The notes beneath the pieces are model-generated. The model ran no database searches. It was not told the origin of the DNA and was given only the letters and a program-made list of their open reading frames with translations. Position numbers and translations under genes: made by a program. Positions 50,141 to 62,940 of a stretch of DNA of 64,000 nt are shown here, piece after piece (positions within the stretch are counted from its first letter, which is position 1; every line of letters starts with the position of its first letter). Origin of the DNA: Vespula vulgaris (taxonomy: Eukaryota > Arthropoda > Insecta > Hymenoptera > Vespidae); assembly GCF_905475345.1 (NCBI RefSeq), contig NC_066596.1, positions 2,783,001 through 2,847,000 of the forward strand. The letters run 5' to 3'.

Positions 50141-50921
50141 TACGACGAGGAAAAAAAGAAAAAGAAAGAAAAAGAAAAAGAGATAGAAGAAAGAGAGAGA
50201 AAAAAGATTAAAAAAAGAAAAGAAGGAGAAAAATGAGGAGATGAAGAGAAAAGATTACGACCGATTTTCTGCCCGGAACTTTTTCCCATTTTCGAATTGA
50301 TCCGCACGAAGACGATTAACGAAACTTTCTGAACGAGTAGACTTAATTACCGGCTATTTACAATATACCCGGTGTCTCATTACATTTCAATTATTTTTAG
50401 TTATTAGTTTGGACAATAAATAATAAATCGGAATTTTTCTCCTTTTTTATTTATTTTATTGATACTTTATATATAAATAAATTACAGTATTTTCTTCTTT
50501 TTATTGAAAATATTTAAAGTATCTAGTAATTAAATTAAATTATTATACATATGTACACGTACGAATGTAAAATAGAAAAAATATTTCCTCTGCTACTATT
50601 CTTTCCTGCTACTTAATTTGTTGAAAACTGTCGAAAATTTTTACTCGATTGAAAAATACACGAACATACGCATATACATTCGAATAAGAATTTATTTCGA
50701 AATAACTTCATCAAAAACATTCGAATATAATGTTGAATACACGTTTATTAGTCCATCTCTTTCTCGATATTTATTTTTTTCTTTTTTGTCTCTTTTCGTG
50801 GGTTTATATAAAATAATAAAAAATATATGGTAAGAGATCGTTTGAGTGTTCGCTTTAAAATCACGAGAAAAATTTTCCCCTTTTTTAATTTTCGTCCTGA
50901 TGAGAGTTCGCTGCATGGTGA

Positions 50922-50973
<52 letters not shown>

Positions 50974-51300
50974 GTATGCGTATATATATATATATATATA
51001 TTTTCACGTTTTTTCTTAGATTTTATTTATTTATTTATTCATTCTTGTTTTTCTTTTTTACGGAATTTCTTGCCCCATGCCATCTACGACGTAAAGAGAA
51101 ATCGTTTTAACGAGAAAATACGAATTCCAGTGCAGACGCAGTACAGTAGTACCTACTACGTTTAACGATGGTCATCCATTCCCCTCCCCATACCCTCTCC
51201 ATAAAAATTCATCGAATTTAATCCTCGTTTTTCTCGCATCGACACGCGCGCGTGTAGACGTTCACGTTATTGTTCGTGTCAGAAAAATAGGGAAAAAATA
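48122..51300. other. Putative intron with CpG-bearing repeats near 50.1 and 51.2 kb
   Basis: AT-rich with (TA)n at 48804-48845 and 50929-51000, TG at 49883-49905, and a purine-rich run after a (GAGGAC)n hexamer array at 50094-50150. A 14 bp alternating purine-pyrimidine palindrome is at 51242-51255. Open frames here are repeat-derived. Confidence 0.5.
50094..50150 (+). repeat. (GAGGAC)n array
   Basis: Five or more GAGGAC units with GAGTAC and GACTAC variants. GC- and CpG-rich in a strongly AT-rich setting; it would code for Glu-Asp, Arg-Thr or Gly-Arg type repeats, but no exon context is seen. Confidence 0.85.
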
Positions 51301-52264
51301 GGGAGAAAAAATGAATAATACCGATGATTCGAAATAAGTCGTATGCTTAAAAAAAAAAAAAGAAAAGAAATCTCGATCTCTTTCTCTCTCTCGACTCTCT
51401 TTCTTATATAAATATATAAAAGGAACATAAGATTATTAATAACGATTACGAGATGATTAATTAAAAAAAGAAATAAATAAAATAAAATAAAATAAAGTAA
51501 TCGTGAAGAAACACATACAAGACAGACGTGATATAATTTTAACGAGCTAATAAAATTATAAGTTAATCTTTAATTTCGTTAATTCGAAAAAAGATAGTAT
51601 GATCTATTTTTGTCAAGTATTCGTTAATTATTAATATTAATACGCGAAACGTAACGATGGATAATCCGAGTATGCTAGTACTTTGTAGATATCATTAACC
51701 AAAAAAAGAAAGAGAAAGAGTAAGAGTAAGATTAAGAGTGAAAGAGAAAGAGAGAAAGAAAAAGAGAAGAGAGTGAGAAAGAGATAGAGAGCGTGGACAA
51801 GGAAAATACGTAAGTAATTATGTTGGTCGCTTTTAACATCGAAAGACGTCGTAGGACGTTATGTTCTTTTGCGCCATTAACTCGACGAAAAGTTACCTTA
51901 CGGATGGCCTTCGAGCCGCAATAATTCGACGCTCTAACGAACCAGCACTAACGTTTAAAAAGCGCGTGCTCACTAAATTTTCTCGTCTCTTTTAGATTGT
52001 TCACGATAGAGAGAAAAAGTTGTTGGAGACAATAAATAAAAAAGGAAAAAAAGAAGAGAGAAAGAGAGAGGATAGCAACATTTATTGGATTTAAAACAAA
52101 AAAAAATAGGTTTCTGAAATAAATACTCATTTTTTAACTCATCCATTTTATAATTTATTTTTATAAATCAACAATTATATTTGTAATACATGTAATGTGT
52201 ATATGTGTCTGTGTATTTATTCAAATATTATATTGCATATCTATTTATATAACATATTTGCATA

Positions 52265-52312
<48 letters not shown>

Positions 52313-52870
52313 ATAGTATACATTATACTACTATACTATTATATTAATAGGTTCTTTTCATTGTCGTTTCTTTACATATAATATTTCATAAAATTAACAC
52401 ATAAAATATTATCTGGAAAATATTAACGAACGTTCGTACATAAATACAAATATATACGCTAAATACATAAATAACGAAATAAGACGAAGGAATAAATGAT
52501 TCTCACGATAAGAAAGGATATAGAAAAACGAAACAAACAACAAAAACAATGTATGTATGATGTATGTATATACTGAAAGAGAAATAGAGAGACGTATAAA
52601 TTATTCAAGGTTGTTTGACATTGATGAAACAAACAGTCAGAACTCGAAAGAGCCGACTTATCATAAAAACGAATGTTTTGATAATAAATACAGCTTTTAC
52701 CTTGAAGAAACGCACATCAGTCATTTGCGAAACGTCTCACGGTTAAGACGCTCTACACGTTTACTCATATTTTTCGATTTTCTTTTCTAAAATTTTCAAG
52801 CCCTCGTATTCTTCTGCTTCTTTCTTGCACGTACGTATACATACATACATACATATATACATATACACGA

Positions 52871-52917
<47 letters not shown>

Positions 52918-53588
52918 ATGTATATGTATATACACTTTGTTCTTGTTAAAAGAGAACCGTCTTTTACTCTTTGTTTTCTTAAAAAGTGAATGAGAACGAA
53001 CCTAGCTATCAAAAATTTTAACTCTAGTAAGAATTTGACATGAAATAGCTTTCAAAAAATTTAGTTAAAAGTGTTTTTTTCTTTTAATTGTCTTCGTCCT
53101 CTTTTACTGGCTAAAATTGTTATAATCGATATAATAGTTATACTACGATATATTATTTGGAATATTAACCTTATGATATGTTACATATTATTTCGTTGAA
53201 TGATTTGAACTAGATATTGATATCTATTTTAAATTTGAAAAAGATTATGTATATAATGTTTAGGTATATTTCAAGTTGGATTATTTTAATTCGTCGACAT
53301 TCGATTTTCTAAGATATAAGATAAATATAATAATAGATATATACCGCCTTAATGTACGATTTATATTACTTTAATATACGTATATATTACATATTCTCGT
53401 CAAATTTCATAGCAAACAAAAGAAAGAAAGAAAATATAAACTAATACGTATTAAATATTGATTAAAATCTTAGTACATTATAAGTCGTTAAGAAGGACAA
53501 ATTAAAGACAAAAATAAAGAAGAAAAAAGAAAAGAGAGAAGAACTAAATAAAATGACGAAGAAAATAAAAACGAGAGATTATGTGTTT

Positions 53589-53621
<33 letters not shown>

Positions 53622-53745
53622 TAATATATATAAAAAAAAATAGATTCGTCTAGTAGCAATCCAGCCGTGTCTCGAGAGCGTGAAAAAATAGAAGTAGAGG
53701 AAGAAGAAGTAGGAAGAAGAGAGAGAAACAGACAAAGAGAGAAAG

Positions 53746-53790
<45 letters not shown>

Positions 53791-54743
53791 AAGAGACGGG
53801 AACGTCGAAGAGCCACTCGTGCAACTTATCCACATGAAGCTTTAGTTTGCTCTTCCTTTAGGCAATGTAGAAGGTTGAATCCAGTGGTGGTATCTAAATT
53901 TACGATATACCATTATCGTACGTTACCTTCCGAGTTAGAAAGAGATAGAGAGAGAGAGAAAGAGGGTGGAAGGGAGAAAAAGGTAAAGGATTCGCGAGGT
54001 ATGCTGTTACATCGAGCGTTATTAACGAGCCAATTGGTACGATATATTATTATCGATTATAAATTCGGATTGGAATAAATTAACTATCATTTCGTATTTC
54101 ATATGGGTTAGTATCCTTGGCTGATTTATTGTCTTTTTCTTACATTTACTTTTTGCCTACTTTGGAATTTAATCTTTTCTTTCTGACTTTTAAATCATTC
54201 TTATCATTATTATATTTTCTTTTTTTTTCTTACTTTAGTTTAGAAAAAAAAAAGAAAAAGAAAGAGGCGAATTATTTTACAGGAAGAAGTATTTTTCTCA
54301 TTAAATGCATCGTAACGATAATGGTTATATTCTACATAAATGTGTATACATAAATAGAATTAATTAGGTATTTATAATCCAGGCATAATATTTTAATAAG
54401 CCTAGCACATATCTTTATAAGGATACAAATTAGATCTTTTAATTAACATTATAGAAAGGTACATACAAAGGTATATGAAAACAGATCAACGTAACATATA
54501 AATAAAAAATGTTATTTTTCTTTTCGATTACGTTTTTACAATTAATTAAGTAAAATTATTAAACATATCACGTTAGATTTTTTTTCACCAAAAAAAATAA
54601 AAAAGTAAAAAGCAAAAAACAGGAAAGTAAAATGAAGTTCTTTCATGAAAAAATATTTTCCCATTAAAATTTAAATATATCGTTCAGCGTAGTTATACCC
54701 TATTCTCTCTCTCTCCCTGTATATATATATGTATATATATACA

Positions 54744-54802
<59 letters not shown>

Positions 54803-55074
54803 TACACATAGAAATCGAATTAATTACGCATTCGAGGAATTTGCGTAATATAATTAAGGCATTATTTTTTGTTAATCCTAGAATGTTTATTTATGATGAT
54901 AGATAAAAGAAAAGAAATTCGTAAAGAATTTGTGGTTAAGCAGGAAGAAGCGTGCTACGAAAGCAAACGTTAGCCATCGTTAATGGAAAAGAGGCAAGAA
55001 GTCGATGCTGGAAACGATAGAATTGGAAATTGCACGTCCTCTCGTATTTCCCATAGCTATCGACGATCTCTTCG

Positions 55075-55117
<43 letters not shown>

Positions 55118-55270
55118 CTTATGTGGATATAACGGGTGAAACATAAATTCTTATAAAATACTTTCATCGAAACATTTTTATGGTTTTTAATTATAATCAT
55201 TAATTATATACATACGCACATCATAAATACATTCATTTATACACACACACATATATATGATAGGAAATAG
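51301..55270. other. Putative intron with CpG-bearing island at 51.83-51.97 kb
   Basis: Purine-rich 51690-51795 leads into a complex CpG-bearing island (51830-51970). (TA)n at 52266-52307, 52875-52911 and 54746-54794; CA at 53604-53621 and 55079-55110; GA at 53750-53786. The frame 52557-52790 is of mixed composition but has no splice or start support. 54940-55075 is complex without open borders. Confidence 0.45.
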
Positions 55271-55851
55271 GACAAATCGAATAAAATGGATACAATAAAA
55301 TTTGTCACGTCTCAAATATATAGATCCAGACGAGGACAATTAATAGTTAGCGTCTTTATCACAAGAGAACCTAACAGATTTGGAGTTTGAATGGTCTGTC
55401 TTTTAGTTTTGGTGACGTCCGTATGGCATCGGTAAAGCGACGTTCCAATTAGTCGATCACTGTACGTTGTTGGAACTACGGTCGACGTAAACTGAGTACC
55501 ACCCTCGATACACACCTACACATTTACACACCTATGTATAAAGAGAGAGAGAGAGAGAGAGAAGGAGAAAGCTAAACGTTAAACTTGGACACGAAGGTTA
55601 GTCTGCTAAGAGGAAACTATCTGCATTCTCGACGTCGTTGATATTCACCCTATCTCGATGTATAAGAAGAGACTTTAGAGAGAAATGGATAGATAGATAT
55701 ATAGAAAGAGAAAGAGAGAGAGAGAGATATTGGATGAAAGGACTAAGAGTAGTCTTTTTGTTGTAAGTATATATATATATATCGAAGCATACCACGTCGA
55801 CGTACATAGTTCGAAACTATTCGAAGTCCATCTTTGTTGTCGTCCTTTTAG

Positions 55852-55893
<42 letters not shown>

Positions 55894-56066
55894 ATCTCTA
55901 TCTCTATCTATCTTTGCTTCTCTTTCTCTTTGATTCTCTGCTACTTCTCGTCGAGCAACGATACGTTAATCTATTCGGTATACTCGACGATTATCTCACA
56001 AGAGATAGTTTGTAGAGTATAGTACGTTGTACCATGAAAATTACTTCTTGTTCAAGAGGTTTTCTC

Positions 56067-56107
<41 letters not shown>

Positions 56108-56200
56108 TTCTCTTTCTCTTTTTTCATCTCTCTTTTACTTTATTGGATATGTGTATGTGTGTGTCTATGTATTCGAAATAAATAAATGATATATGTCACA
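55271..56200. other. Putative intron with complex island at 55.3-55.52 kb
   Basis: 55310-55515 is non-repetitive and open on the minus strand for 67 codons, without splice borders that I can defend. GA tracts at 55543-55563 and 55705-55727, CT at 55857-55885 and 56068-56105. Confidence 0.4.
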
Positions 56201-56485
56201 GATGGACCAATTTCTCTGATCCGACAATAAGTATATTTAACTTTGTCGGATTTGTTTAATTCAATGTGAAAGTTGATGTAGAACAGGTTGTTGATTATCA
56301 TTTGTAGTTTTGATGATTGTTTTCAAAAATTCATGTATTTCGATAGTATCATGATGAACTAATTTCTAATTAAAAAAAAAGAAAATCGTCGGATTGATAT
56401 AGTTTAGTTTAAAATCCGACAGATATTAAATGTTTTTAATCATTTGTAGTATTAGAAAATTAAGATATACATTTTTGCATACTCG
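56201..56485 (+). repeat. Diverged tandem duplication with switched inverted repeats
   Basis: Copy A starts at 56201 (GATGGACCAATTTCT) and copy B at 56353 (GATGAACTAATTTCT); both contain TCATTTGTAGT (56298 and 56440). Copy A has ATCCGACAA/TTGTCGGAT (56219-56251), copy B has GTCGGATT/AATCCGAC (56388-56420), so the arms come in opposite order. Confidence 0.6.
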
Positions 56486-56992
56486 TTGACATAATTTAAT
56501 TTAATTTTATATATATGTATATGTAATTGTGATATGAAAAATGATCTGGATTGATTTTTGCAATAGTATAATTAAAATAGATCATTTCATCGAACAACGT
56601 GTGAAGTCGATTTTGAATTTTCTTCAGTATAAAAAAAATTATTTATGAAAAAATAAGTATACTAAAAGATTTCCTCTTAACATTTATTTATAAGAACGTA
56701 ACTCAATGAGTTGATAACAATGACAAAAATTTATTATAAATAAAAAACGAAAAAGTAAATAAAATAATACTCGTAAGAGAGGTGAAGTGAATGTTGAAAC
56801 GTAACTTGGTCGAGATTTTGTTGTGAGTTGAATGAGAAAAAGATGGACCATGAATAAGATGAAAAATATGGTGAGAGTGCATGCGAGACGTACGAAAAGG
56901 TTGCTGCTTCTCGACCAAATGATTTCCGACATTGAATAAGAAGAGATCTGGGTCAAGAGAGTAGGTTAGTTCTATATATATATATATGTATA

Positions 56993-57042
<50 letters not shown>

Positions 57043-57076
57043 TAGGTATTTATATATATGTATATATGTATGTATG

Positions 57077-57108
<32 letters not shown>

Positions 57109-58490
57109 TGTATGTATGTATACTGGCTGTTTCTCATAATGTGCGGTATGAATAAAAAGAAGTATTACCTTTTACTTAGGAAACTTCTAAGTAAATGCTT
57201 CCCTCCGATATGAATAAAAATTAATCCAAAAGCTTTTTTCGTTTCTATATTTCAACGTGTACTCTATTTAATTTGGAATAATCAGTTGAAATAAATCTTC
57301 GTGGATTTATCCATCGTAACGAAATCATTCCAAGAATGTTTGTTTAGAAAATTAGAGATATTTTTTATTTAATTTTTTTAGACGCAGATCCATTAGTTTT
57401 ATTAAATATATATAAAATATAAAATATGTGTGTGTGCGTATATATATGTGTGTGTGTATGTGTATATGTTTGTGAAATAAATAAAAAATAAATATAAAAT
57501 TTTTTAATGATAAAATATATATGCATTCATGTATATATGTATATAAGAATAATTAAATAATAAAAAATAATACAAAATATATAAATATAAAATCGTTCAT
57601 GTTCTGTATTATATATTCGATAAGAATAATAATTTATTTTTATTAAAATATAAGAAAAAAATAGAGGAATAATAAAATTGTCAAATTTATTTTTTCTGTT
57701 TTTTATTTTTTCTTTTCTTTCTTTTTTTTTAATCTAAATTTTCTTAGATTAGTGCAATCTAAGGTCAATGACCTTTCAGTAACAATATTTCATCAGACCG
57801 ATCGATTCATTTTGTTTCTCTCACTTTTGTTCAGAGACAAGAGTTCTCAATCACGAATAAAACGAATATATGAAAGAGAACCAGACACATACATACACGT
57901 GCTCATATAGTCTTTTTTCTCTGTATCATTTTTATGTTATTTTATTCGATATACAATATAGATAAATAATTATTTTTATGAATATTTCAATTTCTCTTCA
58001 CTTTAAATTATGTATTGTTTTAAACATTTAATAAGTTAATGAAAGCAATTCAATTCGAAGCTTAATACATTTGTATCGTTTTACAATACGCATATTATTT
58101 ATTTAGAATTATTTAGCTTATACGTTATATATGTTCAATTGTATTATCAATCATTTTCGCTCTCAGAGACAGAAACAGAAATTTTAAAAGAAAAAGAAAT
58201 TTTATTATTATTACATAATAAATAAATAAATTGTTATTCATCAATTTTATTTTTATATTAAACAAATAAATAATTCTTTCTTCTTCTGTTTCTAATTCTC
58301 GATTTCTAAATTTAAGAGGAAGAGAAAGACAGAGACCTTTCCTATTATAGTTCCTCAGCATCGTCTTCATTTTATCGTCTCAAATGAAATCCTTTATTGC
58401 GAATCCTTGTAAGAGTGTAAGAACGATCGTAACATCGAAAGCAAATTAAATGAGAGTCTCCCTTTCCCTAGGACTTTTTCAACAGTAAGT
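56486..58490. other. Putative intron, AT-rich
   Basis: TA and (GTAT)n microsatellites at 56975-57036 and 57060-57120, TG/TA near 57425-57470. The minus-strand frames at 56684-57137 are AT- and repeat-derived. No gene. Confidence 0.55.
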
Positions 58491-58506
58491 AATTTCCGTA
58501 TCTGTC

Positions 58507-58548
<42 letters not shown>

Positions 58549-58583
58549 TCCTCCCACAATTCACCCTACTCTTTCACGTTTTA

Positions 58584-58630
<47 letters not shown>

Positions 58631-58722
58631 GTCTCTCTGTCTCTCTCTCTCTCTCTTTCTCTTTCTCTCTGTCTATCTCTCCCTCTCTCTCTTTCTCTTT
58701 CTCTTTCTCTTTGAATGAGGAG
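58491..58722. repeat. CT-rich tract
   Basis: CT/CTTT with (TCTG)-like interruptions (58621-58645), at 58500-58540 and 58586-58720. The minus frame across it is poly-Arg/Glu. Confidence 0.9.
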
Positions 58723-59000
58723 CCGTACCATAGCAATAGGTAATTGGTATTCGGTCGTGGCGATTGGTCAATTAGGATTAATGGGGAAAACCAAAATGTA
58801 GGAAGCGTCGCGTGGCGAGGGTCGATGAAAGCCCGATAGAACGGCGACCGAATAGCGGTTAATCGTTGGGTGCTAGGTGCTTCGACTTCCGGTCTCCTTT
58901 GTACATAGTAACTGCATGGAATCCACAAATCGGAAGTAGCTTCGATCGAACTAGAAGATTATATTTTGATCTGAAATATACGTAAGATGTGTTCGAGCGT
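58723..59000. promoter_or_regulatory. Candidate regulatory island with CCAAT and homeodomain cores
   Basis: Non-repetitive and CpG-richer. Contains TAATTGG (58741), CGATTGGTCAATTAGG (58761) giving an inverted CCAAT and CAATTA, GGATTA (58775), and GGTTAATCG (58857). The minus strand is open across it (towards 58928), with a mixed-composition peptide before running into the CT tract. Exon or enhancer cannot be told apart from sequence alone. Confidence 0.3.
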
Positions 59001-59530
59001 TGAAAATCTAAACTATGAAATTATTGAAAGGGGATGGAGAATAAGGGTCGGTAGGGAGAAATTTTATTTTGTTTATTATTTTAGAGAAAAAAATTAATGT
59101 ATAAAAAATGGAGATAGAATATGAAAATTATATTTTATATATGTATGTACATATGTTTATATGTATTATTTACAGCATATACGTATTATATGTATACGTA
59201 TGTTTTTTTAATGAGAAGATCTTTAAATGAAAAAAACATTAGTGAGATTTTTATGGGAGTTTCATTTTGTTAATTATTTTTCTCAATAAACAAATCAATA
59301 ATAGTAATAATTTTTATCATAAAGATTGACATTACAATTATATATAAATAAAAAAAAACTATGTAACTATTCTAATTCGAATATGATAATAAATTAGTCA
59401 ATACAAAAATTCGTAAAAGAAATTAATCGATCGAAATAATTAAATCAATAATTGTTTTCAAACAAACATTTATATTTATATTTCTGAAGTATACACACAT
59501 ACACGTATACACAAATATATATTTATACCA
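59001..59530. other. Putative intron, AT-rich
   Basis: No open frame, repeat or motif that stands out, apart from short TATG/CATA runs near 59140-59200. Confidence 0.5.
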
Positions 59531-59680
59531 TTTAGGGTTGAACGTCATACGTACATACATAGATATATACTATATGCAGATTGGATAATATCAAAGGAAT
59601 AGATTCTGGATACGTGGTATGTTGGTCAAAGTCTATGAAGTGCAATCGACCTATGTACGTATGAGTGAACCCATAAGAGT
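59531..59680. repeat. Inverted-repeat unit (hairpin or MITE-like)
   Basis: TCATACGTACATA (59545-59557) and TATGTACGTATGA (59652-59664) are perfectly inverted over 13 bp with a 94 bp spacer. Pairing extends outwards imperfectly (GGGTTGAACG against GTGAACCC). The outer span is about 140 bp. No target-site duplication could be fixed by eye. Confidence 0.55.
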
Positions 59681-59849
59681 ATTAGAACGATCTATGGATA
59701 CTACACATACACTATAGAGACGTTTAGATTACAGTAACAGAGTTTATATGGACGTGCTTGTGTAGTACCTTTACAGTTTCAACTACGAACCTAAGTCATT
59801 CACAATAGAGATTCGACCTATCTACGAGCACGACGGAAGTTAATACCAA

Positions 59850-59892
<43 letters not shown>

Positions 59893-59957
59893 GTACCTTT
59901 ACATCTGTCTATCTCTATCTCTATCTCTATCTCTATCTCTATCTCTATCTCGGTCTT

Positions 59958-60048
<91 letters not shown>

Positions 60049-60112
60049 ATCTCTGTCTCTATCTCGGTCTTTCTGTCTCTCTATCTATCTTCCTGTATCT
60101 CTATCTCTCTTA
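59850..60112. repeat. Compound (CT)n and (CTATCT)n tract
   Basis: (CT)n at 59851-59888, a (TCTATC)n hexamer array at 59910-59952, (CT)n at 59963-60042, then hexamers again; CGGTCTTTCTGTCTCTC appears in both halves (59951 and 60064), suggesting internal duplication of the tract. Confidence 0.9.
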
Positions 60113-60926
60113 ACGCGACCTTATCGAAGAGAGAAACGTAGTCAAGTTCCAATGACTTCTGTGAAAATTTCTAATTGAAAAAGTTTGTTGTAACATCAAG
60201 TGAAAGAAAAAGATAGAGAAATGGAGAAAGAGAGGGATAGAAAAAGTTTAGGGAATAAAAACGAACGAACATACGTACTTCTTTTTGATACTCTTTTCTT
60301 TTCGTTTTTTATTTTTTTACTATTATTATTATTATTTTCTTTGTTCTTTTCTTTACTCTTTTGTATTCACTCTTCCGATATTCTTTGCACGATTAATAGC
60401 ATAATCTCTTTCTCTTTATTTTTTTATTCGTTTGGTTTTTCTATATGTTATCTTCGTTAAAGTAGATGTAATTGTTTATTTATGAATTTTTCAAAAAGAT
60501 ACATAAGCATTTTGTATTAGAACTTCACTGCATTATTTATAAATTTACTGCACCTATTTATAAGTTAATAATGTCAATCAATTTGAATAGAAAATATATG
60601 TTGAGATAATGAGAAATTATATTTGATAAAACGAAACAATGATTCAAATGAACAAGAATTATATTATATATTCATCTTGCTCTTTCCATAATCATGAAAG
60701 TAATGACCTAAATGATTCTCAATATGTCCGGTGTAATTTAAGTCTATCAAGTAAACAAGACTTCCTTGTTCCTGTCTCAAAGGATTGATTAGCAAAACAA
60801 GTCAAATATATATATATATATATATAGTTAATACTAATCATAGAATACATATGTATGCATGGAACTTACGACATGTTCCTACATAATTTTATTGGATGAA
60901 TTTGAATAACATTATGGAATGAAAGA

Positions 60927-60973
<47 letters not shown>

Positions 60974-61158
60974 TAGATGAAATGGAAATTGTATATTCCG
61001 TGGGGAAGGAGAGATTGAAATTAGCATTGAATAAATAGAGTAGGATAAACTATGTATACGTATATGTGTCTATATGTACGTGTATACAGATATACATGTG
61101 TAGGTGTATGTATGTATGTCTGTCTTTCTGTGACAGTTTATCTGAAATAAGAGGGAGT

Positions 61159-61207
<49 letters not shown>

Positions 61208-62387
61208 AGAGGAAATAATAGGAGTTTGTGCGTATACGATCGCAAGAAATTCCAGAGTTTAGAGAAGCTTAGACAAATGATTCACTAAGGACATAGAAAC
61301 TCGTTCGCATCTATATGTTCCGTCTAATCTAACTCAAAGTAACTCTGCTATTACTCAGAGAGAGAGAGAGAAAGTATGTGTGTATATGAGTATGCGTGTG
61401 TACCAGGCTAAACGAGGTATCTTGAGATTAGACTGTACCAACTCAACCTATATTCTCTTATCCAGTAACACCCTTTAATGCAATAATATATTTATTATTC
61501 ATATATTGCGTGACGTAGTCAAGGTAACGAGTCTTACCTTCCTCCCTTATTGTTTTTCTCTTTTTCATTCTTTCTCTTTCTCTTTTCATGTATGTGTGTG
61601 TGCGCGTATGTGTATGAAAATAATTTCGATGCGTTAAAATAAGATATATATTACATACATTCAGCGTATTAATTAATGAGACAATATTCTGTTTATAAAG
61701 ACTACATCATCTTTTTTTCTTTTTTCTGGTTTCAAGATACTTAATAAATAATAATAATTCTTAATTGCTGTAAATGCATAGCTCATAATTTGTTATGTAT
61801 TCAGGGATATAGATTAATCGGTAGACATGAGAGTTACATCCTCTGTTTTTTGTTTATAATTAATGGGAACTATAAAGTATGACATCGATGATTTACGGGA
61901 AAGTCAGCGGTCTATATCACTCGCGATACTTCCACCACATTCGCTATGGAATCTGATTAGTCGACATGGTATAAATTTGTTTCGCTGTTTTCTCTTCTTT
62001 TGTGGGTTTTTCTTCTTTTTCCTTTTTATATTTTTTCCTTTCTATTTTTGTATTTTTCTCTTTTATTTATTTCATTTTAATTTTTTTTATTTTCTTCTTT
62101 TTATTTTTTTTATTTTTATTAATATCTGTTTTTTCTTTCCCATTCGACCGACCAACCAACCAACCACCATAACTGCTAGACGAAGTGAAAAGGAAAATAA
62201 ATAACCGACCGGTGCAAGAAATTAAATAGTATAAATAAATGAAATTACATTGCGTAGCGACGACACGTTACATAAACAATTTTCTGCTCTACTCGTTTCT
62301 TTATTTAATATATTTTGTGTTAGATTTTATTTTTCGATTTTTATTTTTCGAGTATTCATGCGTATGCGCATCTATGTAAAATATTTT

Positions 62388-62419
<32 letters not shown>

Positions 62420-62940
62420 TATTTATTTTATAATTTCTTCTTGTCAAAAGAAAATCTCTCTCTTTCTCTATCTCTCTTTGTATTTTTATCCGTTTCTTTT
62501 CCTTTTCTATTTTTGATTTAATATTTCTTTAACTCACAAATTATATAAATAAATTTTATCAAAGATTCGTCAATTTATTTGAAATATAATTTTATTGAAC
62601 AAACATTTACTTGACATTTATATTTTCTTTCATATATCTGAGTCTTATATATTTAAAATATTTATTTTATCAATCTTATTAATTTCTTATCAAAAATATA
62701 AATCTAATTTCTTTATAATATTAAGAAAAAAAAAAGTTATTCCTACGTTAATTTATATCTCTCTTGTTGATATTATACATAGATAAATATTCTTAAAGAA
62801 ATTTTTAATAACATTTTTTATATGACTTTAAAATCAATTAATTAATTAATTAAGTAATTAATCATAATAATAATAATAATAATAAAATATATAAGAAATA
62901 ATAAATATATTTTAAGGGTAAAGTATTTGAAAGTTTGTCT
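60113..62940. other. Putative intron with GA tracts
   Basis: (GA)n at 60935-60970 and 61157-61205. 61220-61560 is moderately complex, with GTCTAATCT/AGATTAGAC inverted at 61322 and 61435. A frame from an ATG at 61863 reads MGTIKYDIDDLRESQRSISL for about 40 mixed residues before turning poly-Phe; no donor follows it convincingly. T-rich at 61990-62130 and 62330-62520. Confidence 0.45.

Noticed and set aside
52557..52790. 77-codon mixed-composition plus frame
   Set aside because: It starts inside a repeat-derived stretch, has no acceptor or donor at its borders, and is AT-driven (Asn/Tyr/Lys/Ile-rich).
55312..55515. Minus-strand GTQFTS resembling a retroelement integrase motif
   Set aside because: The residues before and after do not fit an integrase core, the frame is only 67 codons, and no LTR or other pol motif is nearby. 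A six-residue match is likely chance.
3971..62516. Many 60-227 codon frames rich in SL, RE, YI, HT or F
   Set aside because: They translate (CT)n, (GA)n, (TA)n, (CATA)n, (CA)n and T-rich tracts directly and lack starts, splice sites or mixed composition.
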